Of a DNA stretch of 64,000 nucleotides, positions 17,034-26,055 are shown one piece after another (the stretch's first letter is position 1; each line of letters opens with the position of its first letter). The position numbers and the translations under genes were made by a program. The notes under the pieces are model-generated. The model saw only the letters and a list, made by a program, of their open reading frames with translations. It searched no databases and was not told the DNA's origin. The DNA comes from Parahoeflea alexandrii (GTDB taxonomy: Bacteria; Pseudomonadota; Alphaproteobacteria; Rhizobiales; Rhizobiaceae): contig NZ_JAAAML010000002.1 of assembly GCF_024105735.1 (NCBI RefSeq), positions 310,001 through 374,000 on the forward strand, given 5' to 3'.

Positions 17034-17360
17034 GGAATACACTCTCGCTGAAAAATGTAGTCAGATGGGCGACGTTGAATCCGCGGCCAGGTTTCATTTC
17101 GCAGGATTCCGGCCCGATTTCGCCCCCTTGATAGGCAACCCGGCAAATCGGCGCAATGCCCGCCCTATTCCGGGCTTGTCGGCGGGGTGACGGTCGGGCT
17201 CAGGACGGGCGCACGACACGCCAATGCAGGCAAGTTGCGATATAGTGCATTTGACTGAAAATTCCCTGTTGCATTTGAAAGCAGGTTGCGCCATATAGCG
17301 CCGGTCCGGGCCGGAAGCGTCTGGACAACCGGTCCGGGTTCCCCACGGACATGGTGATGA
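17034..17360. other. Intergenic region between the ProX-like gene and tRNA-Gly
   Basis: This 327-base stretch holds the upstream sequences of two divergent genes. I see no supported protein gene. A minus-strand reading frame across 17094-17459 is an artefact of the tRNA (see rejected items). Confidence 0.6.
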
Positions 17361-17435
17361 GCGGGCGTAGCTCAGGGGTAGAGCACAACCTTGCCAAGGT
17401 TGGGGTCGGGCGTTCGAATCGCCTCGCCCGCTCCA
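17361..17435 (+). tRNA. tRNA-Gly (anticodon GCC)
   Basis: Acceptor arms GCGGGCG (17361-17367) and CGCCCGC (17425-17431) pair perfectly, followed by T and an encoded CCA. The D arm is GCTC...GAGC, the anticodon stem CAACC/GGTTG encloses loop TTGCCAA with anticodon GCC at 17393-17395, and the T arm is GGGCG/CGCCT with TTCGAATC. No integrase or truncated tRNA copy lies next to it. Confidence 0.97.
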
Positions 17436-17768
17436 GTTTCTCCAAATCTCAAAGGTCATGAAGCTGGTCCATCAGAGTTCGGTCAGGTGCCGTTTGGGTA
17501 TCCCTTGGCTGCAGATCGGCTTGCCTGATATTCGCAAGACTTTCTTTCGGCCGCGCATGCCGAGACACCAAAGTCCCAGGCCTGAAAAATCTCAAAACGG
17601 AAGTGCGTCGCGTTTGATCCGCATCAACGTGGCAACCCTATCATGAGTGGATAATGAAATCGGACCAACCTGATGGACATCTTGGCCTCAGGCATCCCTG
17701 TTCCTGTGGAACAGGTGGTTCCTTGCCCGCCGCCGCATCCGATTTCCCCGTCACCGAGCAGAAAATCC
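17436..17768. other. Intergenic region between tRNA-Gly and the ion channel gene
   Basis: A 333-base stretch with no gene that I can support. A GGAAC-AGGTG-GTTCC inverted repeat occurs at 17708-17722. An ATG at 17673 is in frame with the channel gene but the extra 32 residues are proline-rich and unsupported. Confidence 0.5.
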
Positions 17769-18203
17769 ATGATCTCCGAGCTTATCATCGGCACCCTCAC
17801 CATCCTGGCGTCCACCGCCGTCATGATCGCGTTTGTCCTTGTAACCATCCGGCTGGTCCGCAGGGCGGAAGCCAATTATACGGATCGCCGTCCCGGGATC
17901 TGGCAGTTTTTCAGGCTGCTATCGAGCGCCGTCATCCTCGTGCTTCTTGCCAACACCGTATGCGTCTGGCTCTGGGCGATCCTGTTCCATTTCCTCGGCG
18001 TCTTCCCGACGCTCGAGGAAGCGGTTTATTTCTCGATGGTCTCCTTCACCACGGTCGGTTACGGCGATGTCGTTGTCGAACACAGCTGGCGCATTCTGTC
18101 GGGCTTCGTCTCGGTCAACGGCCTGCTCGCCTTCGGCGTCTTCACCGCTGTTCTGATCGAGATCATCCGCGGCCTTTCAGACCGCTACATCCCGAGGCGA
18201 TGA
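17769..18203 (+). CDS. Two-TM potassium channel-like protein
   Basis: A 144-residue protein with a first membrane segment (about 4-27), a second (about 48-73), the pore loop FSMVSFTTVGYGDVVV containing the K+ selectivity filter TVGYGD, and a last membrane helix (about 108-130). This is the minimal pore-forming unit of K+ channels (Ion_trans_2), lacking any visible regulatory RCK or voltage sensor. I used the ATG at 17769 at the start of the hydrophobic domain; the longer frame from 17673 is possible. It stands alone. Confidence 0.85.
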   Translation: MISELIIGTLTILASTAVMIAFVLVTIRLVRRAEANYTDRRPGIWQFFRLLSSAVILVLLANTVCVWLWAILFHFLGVFPTLEEAVYFSMVSFTTVGYGDVVVEHSWRILSGFVSVNGLLAFGVFTAVLIEIIRGLSDRYIPRR

Positions 18204-18310
18204 ATTCTGCTTGTGAACTGCTGCTCTCGAAAAAGCAGTGCTTTTCACTTATATGCACAATACTGGCCTGGTGAGGCCCTGAAAGCGGCTAGTCGGGCAA
18301 AGGAAGTTTC

Positions 18311-18733
18311 ATGGCGAGGGTTGATCAAACGGGCGATTGGCGGGACAGGCATGCACCGTCACTTGCCGAGTTCGAATCCCTGGCGATAGATGCCTATGCC
18401 AAGCTGCCCGACGGGTTCCGGGCCCACACGGGCAACGTGGCTATCATCGTCGCGGATTTCCCCGATGACGACATCTTCGAGGACATGGGGCTGGAAACGC
18501 CATTCGATCTGCTCGGCCTGTTCGAGGGTCGCGGCCTGACCGAACGGTTCACCATCGAGACCGGCGAACTGGCCAACCGGGTTCTGCTCTACCGTCGGCC
18601 GATCCTTGATTACTGGGCCGAGAATGATGAAACCCTGGGCGACATCATAACCCACGTCCTCATTCACGAGATCGGCCATCACTTCGGCCTGTCCGATGAA
18701 GACATGGAACGCATCGAGGCCGGCGTTCCCTGA
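18311..18733 (+). CDS. Zincin-like metallopeptidase family protein
   Basis: A 140-residue protein with a C-terminal HEIGHHFGLSDEDMERIE motif, the HExxH zinc-binding helix plus a following Asp-rich segment characteristic of the MMSYL1-like/DUF1025 minimal metallopeptidases (possibleACP-type proteins of about 130 residues, family PF06262). The N-terminal half (FESLAIDAYAKLPDGFR, NVAIIVADFPDD) also fits. Actual peptidase activity is not established for the family. AAGGAAG at 18300-18306 precedes the ATG. Confidence 0.85.
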   Translation: MARVDQTGDWRDRHAPSLAEFESLAIDAYAKLPDGFRAHTGNVAIIVADFPDDDIFEDMGLETPFDLLGLFEGRGLTERFTIETGELANRVLLYRRPILDYWAENDETLGDIITHVLIHEIGHHFGLSDEDMERIEAGVP

Positions 18734-18810
18734 GACCGGGTCCGGCCTCACTTAACACTCTCACTTGTTTTGTGACGGATTTCACGCGCTGGCGACGGGC
18801 TCCGGGGAGC

Positions 18811-19977
18811 CTATGACCGCGCTCCGCCGCAAAGATCACGGGCAATCTGCTCGAACAGCCTTGTTCCAATCGGAATCAGGGCGTCCGGGAAATCGAAATC
18901 GGGATTGTGCAGCCTTGGGTGATCTTCTCCCGAGCCGAGCACGAACAGGCCGGTCTTGGCGACACTGCCAAAACGTCCGAAATCTTCCGACCAGCGAAAC
19001 GGATCGCCAACCTCGACACGGGCGGTCCCCAGCAGCTCTGCCGCAGATTCGATATGAGCCACCGCTGCCGCGTCATTGTGACCGGCGGCAAAATTCTCGT
19101 GGCGGGAGAATTCGACGCCCAGGCCGCCGGCTTCCGCCAGCCGTCGAGCCAGCTCCTCCGCCAGATTGATAAGGTCAGCCTGCAACTCGTCATCAATGGC
19201 CCGGATCGTGACCCAGACATCGGCTTCACCGGGCGAGATCCCGAAGGCCGCCTCGCCAACCCGCGCATGCGAAAGGGTGACCAGCGAATGGCCGGCGGAG
19301 TGACCCAGTGTCTCCGGCAGCGCCGGCAGGGTCTCGACCAGCCTTGCCATCACCGCCGCCGGGCTGACCCCGGCCTCGGGCTGGGCCGCATGTGACGTCC
19401 GGCCGGTCAACCGGATGGCCAACCCCTCGGAGGCAAATGTGAACGGACCGGACCGGACCCCGACCGATCCCAGCGGCAACCCGGGCAGGTTATGAAGCGC
19501 GAAGGCATAATCCGGGCGGATCAGTTCGAAGCGCGGATCTGCGATCACGTCCGCGGCACCCGCCCCGGTTTCCTCCGCCGGCTGGAAGAGCAGCACCACG
19601 CGGCCGCGTACCGGCCGGTTGGCAGCCAGTTGCACGGCCAGGCCGCACATGATCGCCATGTGGCCGTCATGTCCGCACAGATGCCCCTTGCCGTCGATCT
19701 CCGAGCGCCAGGCGAAGCGCGAGATCTCGGTGATCGGCAACCCGTCCAACTCACACCGGAACAGCACGGTCGGACCCGCAGCGCCACTGTTATAAACCGC
19801 CGCGACTCCGTGCGTGCCCAGATCCGTCAGGATCTCGTCAGGGCCATGGCGTTCGAGTTCGGCAACAATCCGGGCAGCTGTCTGCCCCTCTTCGCCGGAA
19901 AGTTCCGGTCTGCGATGAAGATCGTGGCGCAGAACGGTCAATTCCGCCACGGCGGCAGGTGTCAGGAGGTCGGTCAA
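18811..19977 (-). CDS. M20 family amidohydrolase
   Basis: A 388-residue metal-dependent amidohydrolase of the hippurate hydrolase / N-acyl-amino-acid deacylase group. Metal ligands are seen in GHLCGHDGHMAIMCG, LFQPAEETGAGAADV and ALHNLPG, with the dimerisation domain starting RLTGRTSHAAQPEAGVSP and the last ligand in HNPDFDFPD. The start is a TTG at 19977 with GGAGA nine bases upstream; no ATG is near. Two bases separate it from the DUF1737 gene, so DUF1737, the CoA ester lyase and this gene form one unit. The natural substrate is unknown. Confidence 0.9.
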   Translation of the reverse strand: MTDLLTPAAVAELTVLRHDLHRRPELSGEEGQTAARIVAELERHGPDEILTDLGTHGVAAVYNSGAAGPTVLFRCELDGLPITEISRFAWRSEIDGKGHLCGHDGHMAIMCGLAVQLAANRPVRGRVVLLFQPAEETGAGAADVIADPRFELIRPDYAFALHNLPGLPLGSVGVRSGPFTFASEGLAIRLTGRTSHAAQPEAGVSPAAVMARLVETLPALPETLGHSAGHSLVTLSHARVGEAAFGISPGEADVWVTIRAIDDELQADLINLAEELARRLAEAGGLGVEFSRHENFAAGHNDAAAVAHIESAAELLGTARVEVGDPFRWSEDFGRFGSVAKTGLFVLGSGEDHPRLHNPDFDFPDALIPIGTRLFEQIARDLCGGARS

Positions 19978-19979
19978 GC

Positions 19980-20186
19980 TTACTGGTCTCCAAGTTTCAT
20001 GTCAGGATCATAGGCCTTTCCCTCGACCTCCTTTGTCACCGCCTGGCCGCAATGCATCAGGCCGGTTGCCGCGTTGAAGGACAGCGAGGGCGAGCCATGC
20101 AATTGCCAGCCCTTCGAGAGGGCGAGGCTGACCTTGTGGCAGAAGGCACTGTCGTCTGGTCCGGTGAGAAAACGATAGAGTTTCAT
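19980..20186 (-). CDS. DUF1737 domain protein
   Basis: A 68-residue protein, MKLYRFLTGPDDSAFCHKV then LSKGWQLHGSPSLSFN and GLMHCGQAVTKEV, the DUF1737 pattern. Function unknown. Its ATG overlaps the stop of the upstream CoA ester lyase gene by four bases (ATGA, 20183-20186), indicating translational coupling, and the M20 amidohydrolase gene follows two bases later. Confidence 0.85.
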   Translation of the reverse strand: MKLYRFLTGPDDSAFCHKVSLALSKGWQLHGSPSLSFNAATGLMHCGQAVTKEVEGKAYDPDMKLGDQ

Positions 20187-21112
20187 GTCGTGTGGTCTCC
20201 GTCATGGCGCGCGGCAATCCGCGCCGCCTTTTCAATCAGCCGTTCGGCCATCTCCAGATGCAGCCGTTCGACCATCTTGCCGTCGAGGCTGATAACGCCC
20301 CGATCCTGGTTTTCAGGCAGACTGAAAGCCTCTGCGATCGCCTTTGCCTCGGCAAGCTGCCCGGCCGGGATGCCGAAGGCCTGGTTGGCCGGTCCGATCT
20401 GCGCCGGATGGATCAGCGTCTTGCCGTCAAACCCCATGGCCCGACCCTCGTCGCATTCGCGCTTGAGCCCGGCCTCGTCCCGGAAATCATTGTAAACGCC
20501 GTCAAGAACGTCGAGGCCATAGGCCCGCGCCGCAAGCACGATCTGCATCAGCCACGATGACAGCCATGGCCGCCCCGGCAACGAGGCGACGCCGGTTTCC
20601 TTCATGAGGTCATTGGTTCCGGTAATCAAACAATCCAGCCGCGCGCCGTCGGACCGTGCCGTGCGCGCGATGTGGCCCGCGTTCATGACCCCGCGCGGGG
20701 TTTCGATCATTGCCCACAGCCGCAATGACAAAGCCGCATCGGTCTGCTCAAGCGCGTCTTCCACCGCGATGATGTCTTCAGGCGTTTCCACTTTCGGGAT
20801 CAGAATCGCGCCCGGCTTGCAGCCACGCGCCGCAAGCAGATCCTCCGCACCCCATGGTGATGACAGGGAATTGATCCGGATCACCGTCTCCACGCCATCA
20901 GGCAACGCCGCAGCCCGTCCGTCCCTGAAAAATCGCCGCAGGCTCTCGCGGGCTTCGTCCTTGGCGCCGGGCGCGACCGAATCTTCAAGGTCAATGACGG
21001 CGCTGTCACAGGCCAGCTGTGGCAGTTTTTCAAGGGCGCGGGCATTGTTTGCCGGCAGATACAGCGCCGAACGGCGAGGCCGCACGGGCCGGAAGGGTGA
21101 TGTCTGGGTCAT
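20183..21112 (-). CDS. CitE-like CoA ester lyase (HpcH/HpaI aldolase family)
   Basis: A 309-residue TIM-barrel lyase. Motifs are RRSALYLPANNARALEKL, DSAVIDLEDSVAPGAKDEAR (metal-ligand acidic pair region), ILIPKVETPEDI, LWAMIETPRGVMNA, CLITGTNDLMKETG and GKTLIHPAQIGPANQAF. This is the pattern of CitE-like proteins that act on malyl-CoA, citramalyl-CoA or methylmalyl-CoA; no citrate lyase CitD/CitF partners are present, so it is a stand-alone CoA ester lyase. ATG at 21112, with a GTG directly before it. First gene of a three-gene unit with DUF1737 and M20. Confidence 0.9.
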   Translation of the reverse strand: MTQTSPFRPVRPRRSALYLPANNARALEKLPQLACDSAVIDLEDSVAPGAKDEARESLRRFFRDGRAAALPDGVETVIRINSLSSPWGAEDLLAARGCKPGAILIPKVETPEDIIAVEDALEQTDAALSLRLWAMIETPRGVMNAGHIARTARSDGARLDCLITGTNDLMKETGVASLPGRPWLSSWLMQIVLAARAYGLDVLDGVYNDFRDEAGLKRECDEGRAMGFDGKTLIHPAQIGPANQAFGIPAGQLAEAKAIAEAFSLPENQDRGVISLDGKMVERLHLEMAERLIEKAARIAARHDGDHTT

Positions 21113-21275
21113 CACGCCTTATTGCCTTTGACGCGACCGCCATGCAAGGGCCCCGGTTTCTTCCGCAAGCTTGATGCGGGCTCCAGGCATCCATGAATAC
21201 CGGCAGACTGCAGCGCACTATTGAACGCCGCGCTACCGATCCCCACATGATCGATAACAACAAAGGAACATGGTT

Positions 21276-21509
21276 ATGAGAAACATTCTCGCAGTCTTGA
21301 CCGGATTGGGCCTGGTGGTCGCTGCCTTTGCAGGCGTTGCCTTGGCGCTTGTTATTGGTACCCTCGCAGCAGGCACGATCGTCCTTGCACGTCTGACCGG
21401 ACGGCTCCAGCCTGCCATGGCAAAGGCAAGCACTTCCGGCAACCGCGACAGGGCCAGAACCGACTACAGGGTCTGGAATGACGGCCGCGGCACCATTATC
21501 GACATGTAG
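21276..21509 (+). CDS. Small membrane protein, unknown function
   Basis: A 77-residue protein with one long hydrophobic segment (about residues 3-36, LAVLTGLGLVVAAFAGVALA...) followed by a polar tail ending YRVWNDGRGTIIDM. I do not recognise a family. AAAGGA at 21262-21267 is eight bases before the ATG at 21276, the better of two neighbouring starts. It is transcribed towards leuD. A short GC hairpin (AACCGCC/GGCGGTT, 21533-21550) follows but has no T-tract. Confidence 0.65.
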   Translation: MRNILAVLTGLGLVVAAFAGVALALVIGTLAAGTIVLARLTGRLQPAMAKASTSGNRDRARTDYRVWNDGRGTIIDM

Positions 21510-21627
21510 TTCGCAACGCTGCCGCCGCTTGCAACCGCCTTCTGGCGGTTAAGTGTCGGCAAGCCTCTTCTTTTTCGGGTCTTTGTTTGTTAAATGCTCC
21601 GGCACAGACAGACAGGATCAGCAAGCC

Positions 21628-22233
21628 ATGGAAAAATTCTCCCGCCTCACCGGCGTTGCCGCACCTCTTCCGGTTGTCAACATCGACACCGACATGATCA
21701 TCCCCAAGGATTATCTCAAGACGATCAAGCGTACCGGTCTTGGAAAGGGTCTGTTCGCGGAAGCGCGCTACAATGAGGACGGCTCGGAAAACCCGGATTT
21801 CGTACTCAATCAGCCCGCATGGCGTAATGCATCCATCCTCATCGCCGGCGACAATTTCGGCTGCGGCTCGTCGCGCGAGCATGCCCCTTGGGCGCTGCTC
21901 GATTTCGGCATCCGCTGCGTGATCTCCACCAGTTTCGCCGACATCTTCTACAACAATTGTTTCAAGAACGGCATTCTGCCGATCGTCGTCAGCCAGGAAG
22001 ACCTCGACAAGCTGATGGATGACGCCCGTCGCGGCGCCAACGCCACGGTCTCCATCGGTCTCGAAGAACAGGAAATCCGCGGCCCGGATGGCGGCGTCAT
22101 CAAGTTTGATATCGATGCCTTCAAGAAGCATTGCCTGCTTAACGGCCTGGACGACATCGGATTGACTCTCGAGAAGGCAAGCGCCATCGATAGCTATGAA
22201 ACCAGGGCATCGGACAATCATCCTTGGCTCTAG
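21628..22233 (+). CDS. leuD: 3-isopropylmalate dehydratase small subunit
   Basis: A 201-residue subunit of isopropylmalate isomerase (leucine synthesis, 2- to 3-isopropylmalate), working with LeuC, which is not in the window. Family blocks: [62 protein letters not shown], and the C-terminal [19 protein letters not shown] at 21628, the expected N-terminus [15 protein letters not shown]. An ACP gene follows 65 bases later, and leuB lies 2.6 kb downstream. Confidence 0.96.
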   Translation: MEKFSRLTGVAAPLPVVNIDTDMIIPKDYLKTIKRTGLGKGLFAEARYNEDGSENPDFVLNQPAWRNASILIAGDNFGCGSSREHAPWALLDFGIRCVISTSFADIFYNNCFKNGILPIVVSQEDLDKLMDDARRGANATVSIGLEEQEIRGPDGGVIKFDIDAFKKHCLLNGLDDIGLTLEKASAIDSYETRASDNHPWL

Positions 22234-22298
22234 TCCGTCTGTTGACACCCAGCTGTCGGGCGCAGTGGTTTGTGGTGCGTTTGCGCGCATAGAAGGGA

Positions 22299-22559
22299 AT
22301 GTCCATGTCCAGTGATGTTGAAGCATCCATCATCGCCATTATCGCCCCGGCGGCAGAGACCGAAGCAGGCGAGATCACCCGTGAAACGGAATTGGCCGAG
22401 CTGGAGATCGACTCGCTCGTACTCACCGAGGTCGTCATGGACATCGAAGACAAGTACGACATCGAGATTGACATGAACACGGCCGAAGCCTGGGAGTCAC
22501 TCAAGACCGTCGGCGACATCGCCGATGTCGTCAAAGCCCTTGTCGCGGCCAAGACCTGA
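22299..22559 (+). CDS. NodF-like acyl carrier protein
   Basis: An 86-residue acyl carrier protein. The phosphopantetheine site is Ser in LEIDSLVLTEVVMDIEDKY. Unlike FabD-type ACPs, the third helix region reads IEIDMNTAEAWESLKTVGDI, which is the pattern I know from rhizobial NodF (IEMNTAEAW...VGDI). It sits next to a NodE-like ketosynthase, as nodF sits next to nodE in symbiotic rhizobia. No nod box or nodABC gene is visible, so a role in Nod factor is not supported; a specialised fatty acid or lipid is more likely. Two nearby ATGs (22299, 22305) are possible starts. Confidence 0.85.
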   Translation: MSMSSDVEASIIAIIAPAAETEAGEITRETELAELEIDSLVLTEVVMDIEDKYDIEIDMNTAEAWESLKTVGDIADVVKALVAAKT

Positions 22560-22561
22560 CC

Positions 22562-23773
22562 ATGGACAGGCGGCGCGTTGTCATAACGGGACTGGGCGGT
22601 ATCTGCGCCCTGGGCGGCAATGCCGAGACGATCTGGGAAGGCATGAAGCAGGGACGGGACGGAGCCCGGCCGCTGGATTTCGATGTCCGTGATCTCAAGG
22701 TCAATGTCGGATGCAGCATCGTCGACTACCCGGAAGACGATGGAATTGACAAGCGCCAGAGCGTCACCATGGGCGCCAACAGCCGGATCGCGGTGATTGC
22801 GGCCCGCCAGGCCATGCAGCATTCGGGTCTGGAAGCAGGTGGTTTCGATTCCCACCGTGCCGGCTGCATTGTCGGCGTCGGTGTGTACGGGGCCGATGCG
22901 GTCGACCAGAGTTATGTCGACATTTTCCTCGAAGGAAAAAGACGCACCAACATATTCACCGTTCCCCGCGCCATGCCCAGCGCGCCGTCCGGCCAGGTGT
23001 CCATCGCCATGGGACTGCAGGGTCCGGTCTTCGGTGTGAGTTCAGCCTGCGCATCTGGAAATCATGCTTTCGCGTCAGCCGTGGACCAGATCCGGCTGGG
23101 GAGAGCAGACGTGATGCTCGCCGGCGGAACGGAAACGGCCCTGGTCTACGGGCCGCTCAAGGCCTGGGAAGCGCTGCGTGTGCTTGCACGCTCGGTTTGC
23201 CGGCCTTTCTCCGCCGATCGCGACGGATTGCTGCTTGGCGATGGCGCCGCAATCGCGGTGCTGGAGTCCTACGAGCACGCCAGGGCCCGCGGCGCCAACA
23301 TCCTGGCTGAAGTCATCGGTGTCGGCATGTCCGGAGACGCCTCCGACATCGTCAACCCGACAGTCGAGGGCCCGGCCACCGCAATCCGAAACTGCCTCGC
23401 CGACGCCGGCATATCCGCCGATCAGGTCGACTACATCAATGCCCATGGAACCGCCACCCAGGCCAATGACCAGACTGAAGCCAGGGTTATCCATGATGTC
23501 TTTGGCCCGACCGCGAAAACCGTATCAGTGTCCTCGACCAAGTCGATGCACGGCCATTGCCTTGGCGCATCGAGCGCGATCGAGATGATTGCCTGCGTCA
23601 ACGCGATCCGCGAGGGCGTGATTCCGCCGACCATCAACTACGCGACCCCCGACCCGGTTTGCGATCTTGACGTCACGCCGAATGTGGCGCGCGAGAAGAA
23701 GGTCGACATCACCCTTTCGAACGCGTTCGCCTTTGGCGGCACCAATGCGGTGATCGCGCTGGGCAAGATCTGA
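22562..23773 (+). CDS. NodE-like beta-ketoacyl-ACP synthase
   Basis: A 403-residue KAS II-type condensing enzyme. It begins MDRRRVVITGLGGICALGGN, has the nucleophile Cys in FGVSSACASGNHAFASAVDQI, first His in NAHGTATQANDQTEA and the Lys/His pair in STKSMHGHCLGASSAIEM. Beyond general KAS features, VDQIRLGRADVMLAGG, PLKAWEALRVLA and CDLDVTPNVAREKKV follow the NodE pattern. It starts two bases after the NodF-like ACP, so the two form a pair producing an acyl chain of unknown type. The fate of the product is unknown; no transferase (NodA-like) is nearby. Confidence 0.88.
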   Translation: MDRRRVVITGLGGICALGGNAETIWEGMKQGRDGARPLDFDVRDLKVNVGCSIVDYPEDDGIDKRQSVTMGANSRIAVIAARQAMQHSGLEAGGFDSHRAGCIVGVGVYGADAVDQSYVDIFLEGKRRTNIFTVPRAMPSAPSGQVSIAMGLQGPVFGVSSACASGNHAFASAVDQIRLGRADVMLAGGTETALVYGPLKAWEALRVLARSVCRPFSADRDGLLLGDGAAIAVLESYEHARARGANILAEVIGVGMSGDASDIVNPTVEGPATAIRNCLADAGISADQVDYINAHGTATQANDQTEARVIHDVFGPTAKTVSVSSTKSMHGHCLGASSAIEMIACVNAIREGVIPPTINYATPDPVCDLDVTPNVAREKKVDITLSNAFAFGGTNAVIALGKI

Positions 23774-23786
23774 AACGCGCGGCCTG

Positions 23787-24788
23787 CTACCTGAACTGCA
23801 ACTCGGCATTTCTGACGAGGATGGTTTCTCCCTGCCGGACAACACCGGCCTCAAGCCGGTAGCGCCCGGGCGCCGGAGCACCCTTCTTGCCCGCATAGGC
23901 CACGTAGACCGCCTTGGAACGATCCAGCGGTTCAGTCGTCTGTCGGGCGAAAATCTCGCCGTCCCTCTCGATGCGCAATGACACCCTGTCACCCTTCCGA
24001 AGATTGATGACCCAGATGTAGCCCACAAGCGCCTGAGCACTTCTGTCGGGTGGTGCCGGAACACCTGTCCGCACGAGTTGCCCGTCATCAACCGGCCCGT
24101 CGAAGAATCCGGCCGCCAGCACCGTGGGCAGCCCGGGTTCGCCGAGCACGGATGCCGCTTCCGCATCCAGCCAGCCACCTGCGGCCGAACCCGCAGCCTC
24201 GGCGGAACAGGCATCGCCGATACCAAGACCGGTAAACGGGTCGATTACCTTGCCATTGCGGCGCAGCGTGACGTGGACATGGGGGAAGGCCGCCATTCCG
24301 GAGGCGCCCACGAGACCGAGTACCTGGCCCTTGGCCACCTTCGCTCCGGACGCGGGCTTCAGTGAACCCTGCCGCAAATGACAATACTGGGTTTCAAGGC
24401 CGTTGCCATGATCAAGGACAAGGCCATTGCCGCACTCGCGGGAGCTGATCGCCTCCCGGTCCTCGGCGCTCGACACCAGCCGGTCGGCCATGCCGTCCCG
24501 CCTGGCCTTGACCACGCCATCGGCCATGGCCACGACTTCGACACCCGTCTTGACCTCCTGCATCGACAACACCCGGAAATCGGTTCCCTTGTGCCCGTCA
24601 TAGGTCTGTGTCCCGCACCAGGGGTCCCGTGCATCGGAACCGGCATCGACATCGACAAATTGCTGAATCGGACAGATCGAGTCCGACGGGCAGTTGAGCG
24701 GCAGCCCGAACTGCGGCTCCGCTACAGCCGGCAGCACCAATCCCAACATGGCAATAACAACCTGAACCGGCCGGCGTAGCCGGTTCAA
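23787..24788 (-). CDS. M23 family metallopeptidase (LytM domain), secreted
   Basis: A 333-residue protein with an N-terminal signal peptide (hydrophobic residues about 8-22, cleavage after AVAEP). The peptidase core shows GHKGTDFRVLS (zinc His and Asp), GNGLVLDHGNGLETQYCHLRQGSL, and FPHVHVTLRRNGKVIDPF (HxH), all metal ligands of active M23 endopeptidases. A C-terminal beta-rich domain (about 225-333) is of unknown function. It is convergent with the NodE-like gene and divergent from leuB. Confidence 0.9.
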   Translation of the reverse strand: MNRLRRPVQVVIAMLGLVLPAVAEPQFGLPLNCPSDSICPIQQFVDVDAGSDARDPWCGTQTYDGHKGTDFRVLSMQEVKTGVEVVAMADGVVKARRDGMADRLVSSAEDREAISSRECGNGLVLDHGNGLETQYCHLRQGSLKPASGAKVAKGQVLGLVGASGMAAFPHVHVTLRRNGKVIDPFTGLGIGDACSAEAAGSAAGGWLDAEAASVLGEPGLPTVLAAGFFDGPVDDGQLVRTGVPAPPDRSAQALVGYIWVINLRKGDRVSLRIERDGEIFARQTTEPLDRSKAVYVAYAGKKGAPAPGRYRLEAGVVRQGETILVRNAELQFR

Positions 24789-24878
24789 AAGGCGGCTTGA
24801 AAGGCGAGGCAGTTGAAAACCCTCCGAAGGGTGTTTAAGGACGCTTCATCTTTTCGATTTTGGTGCGGGGACTTCAAA

Positions 24879-25982
24879 ATGGCAACACGCTCTCTCTTTC
24901 TTCTCCCAGGTGACGGCATCGGCCCGGAGGCCATGGCCGAAGTCCGCAAGATCATCGCTTTCATGAACGACAAGGAGGCCGCAGGCTTCTCGACTGATGA
25001 AGGTCTGGTCGGCGGTTCGGCCTATGATGCGCATGGTCAGGCAATCTCGGATGGCGACATGGACAAGGCCATGGCTGCCGACGCAGTACTGTTCGGCGCC
25101 GTTGGCGGGCCGAAGTGGGATGCCGTTCCTTATGAAATGCGCCCGGAAGCAGGCCTGCTGCGCCTGCGCAAGGACATGGAACTGTTCGCCAATCTGCGCC
25201 CGGCGATCTGCTATCCGGCGCTGGCGAATTCGTCATCCCTGAAGCAGGACGTCATCGAAGGGCTCGACATTCTCATCGTTCGTGAACTGACCGGCGGCGT
25301 CTATTTCGGCGAGCCCAAGGAAATCATCGATCTTGGCAACGGCCAGAAGCGCGGCATCGACACCCAGGTCTATGACACCTACGAGATCGACCGGATCTCG
25401 GCCGTCGCCTTCGAACTTGCGCGCACCCGCCGCAACGAAGTCTGCTCAATGGAAAAGCGCAACGTCATGAAATCCGGCGTGTTGTGGAACGAGGTGGTCA
25501 CCGCCACCCACAAGGCCCGCTTCTCAGACGTCAAGCTGAGCCACATGCTGGCCGATGCCGGCGGCATGCAGCTGGTGCGCTGGCCCAAGCAGTTCGATGT
25601 CATCGTCACCGACAACCTGTTCGGCGACATGCTCTCTGACATCGCCGCCATGCTCACCGGATCGCTCGGCATGCTGCCATCGGCTTCGCTCGGCGCACCC
25701 GATGCCAAGACCGGCAAGCGCAAGGCACTTTACGAGCCGGTTCATGGTTCGGCTCCCGACATCGCCGGTCAGGGCATCGCCAACCCGATCGCCATGATCG
25801 CGTCATTCGCCATGTGCCTGCGCTATTCCTTCAACATGGTGGCCGAAGCCGATCGCCTCGAAGCCGCAATCGCCGCCGTGCTCGACAAGGGCCTGCGCAC
25901 CGGCGACATCATGTCCGATGGCTGCCAGAAGATCACGACCGCTGAAATGGGCGACGCGATCCTTGCCGCCTACGCCGGCTGA
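24879..25982 (+). CDS. leuB: 3-isopropylmalate dehydrogenase
   Basis: A 367-residue NAD-dependent decarboxylating dehydrogenase of leucine synthesis. Blocks: [68 protein letters not shown] (metal/substrate Asp residues) and [23 protein letters not shown] at 24879 gives the normal N-terminus; an in-frame ATG at 24813 would add an unrelated leader. Separated from leuD by the NodFE-like pair and the M23 gene; a strong terminator follows at 26013. Confidence 0.96.
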   Translation: MATRSLFLLPGDGIGPEAMAEVRKIIAFMNDKEAAGFSTDEGLVGGSAYDAHGQAISDGDMDKAMAADAVLFGAVGGPKWDAVPYEMRPEAGLLRLRKDMELFANLRPAICYPALANSSSLKQDVIEGLDILIVRELTGGVYFGEPKEIIDLGNGQKRGIDTQVYDTYEIDRISAVAFELARTRRNEVCSMEKRNVMKSGVLWNEVVTATHKARFSDVKLSHMLADAGGMQLVRWPKQFDVIVTDNLFGDMLSDIAAMLTGSLGMLPSASLGAPDAKTGKRKALYEPVHGSAPDIAGQGIANPIAMIASFAMCLRYSFNMVAEADRLEAAIAAVLDKGLRTGDIMSDGCQKITTAEMGDAILAAYAG

Positions 25983-26012
25983 TAGATCCGGCCGCAAGGT
26001 CTGCTCGATTCA

Positions 26013-26045
26013 ACCCGGTCCGGCATCACGCCGGACCGGGTTTTT
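26013..26045 (+). terminator. Rho-independent terminator of leuB
   Basis: A 13-base-pair perfect stem (AACCCGGTCCGGC/GCCGGACCGGGTT) with a five-base loop, followed by TTTTT. It is 30 bases after leuB and also precedes the end of the convergent Lrp-type gene, so it may serve both. Confidence 0.9.
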
Positions 26046-26055
26046 CATGGGCTCG

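Noticed and set aside
17094-17459. A 121-codon minus-strand reading frame containing GRGDSNARPQPWQGCALPLSYAR
   Set aside because: This peptide is the antisense translation of tRNA-Gly at 17361-17435, a familiar annotation artefact.
17361-18733. Possible genomic island at the tRNA-Gly gene
   Set aside because: No integrase, no repeated tRNA 3' end and no shift in gene type beyond small core-like genes were seen.
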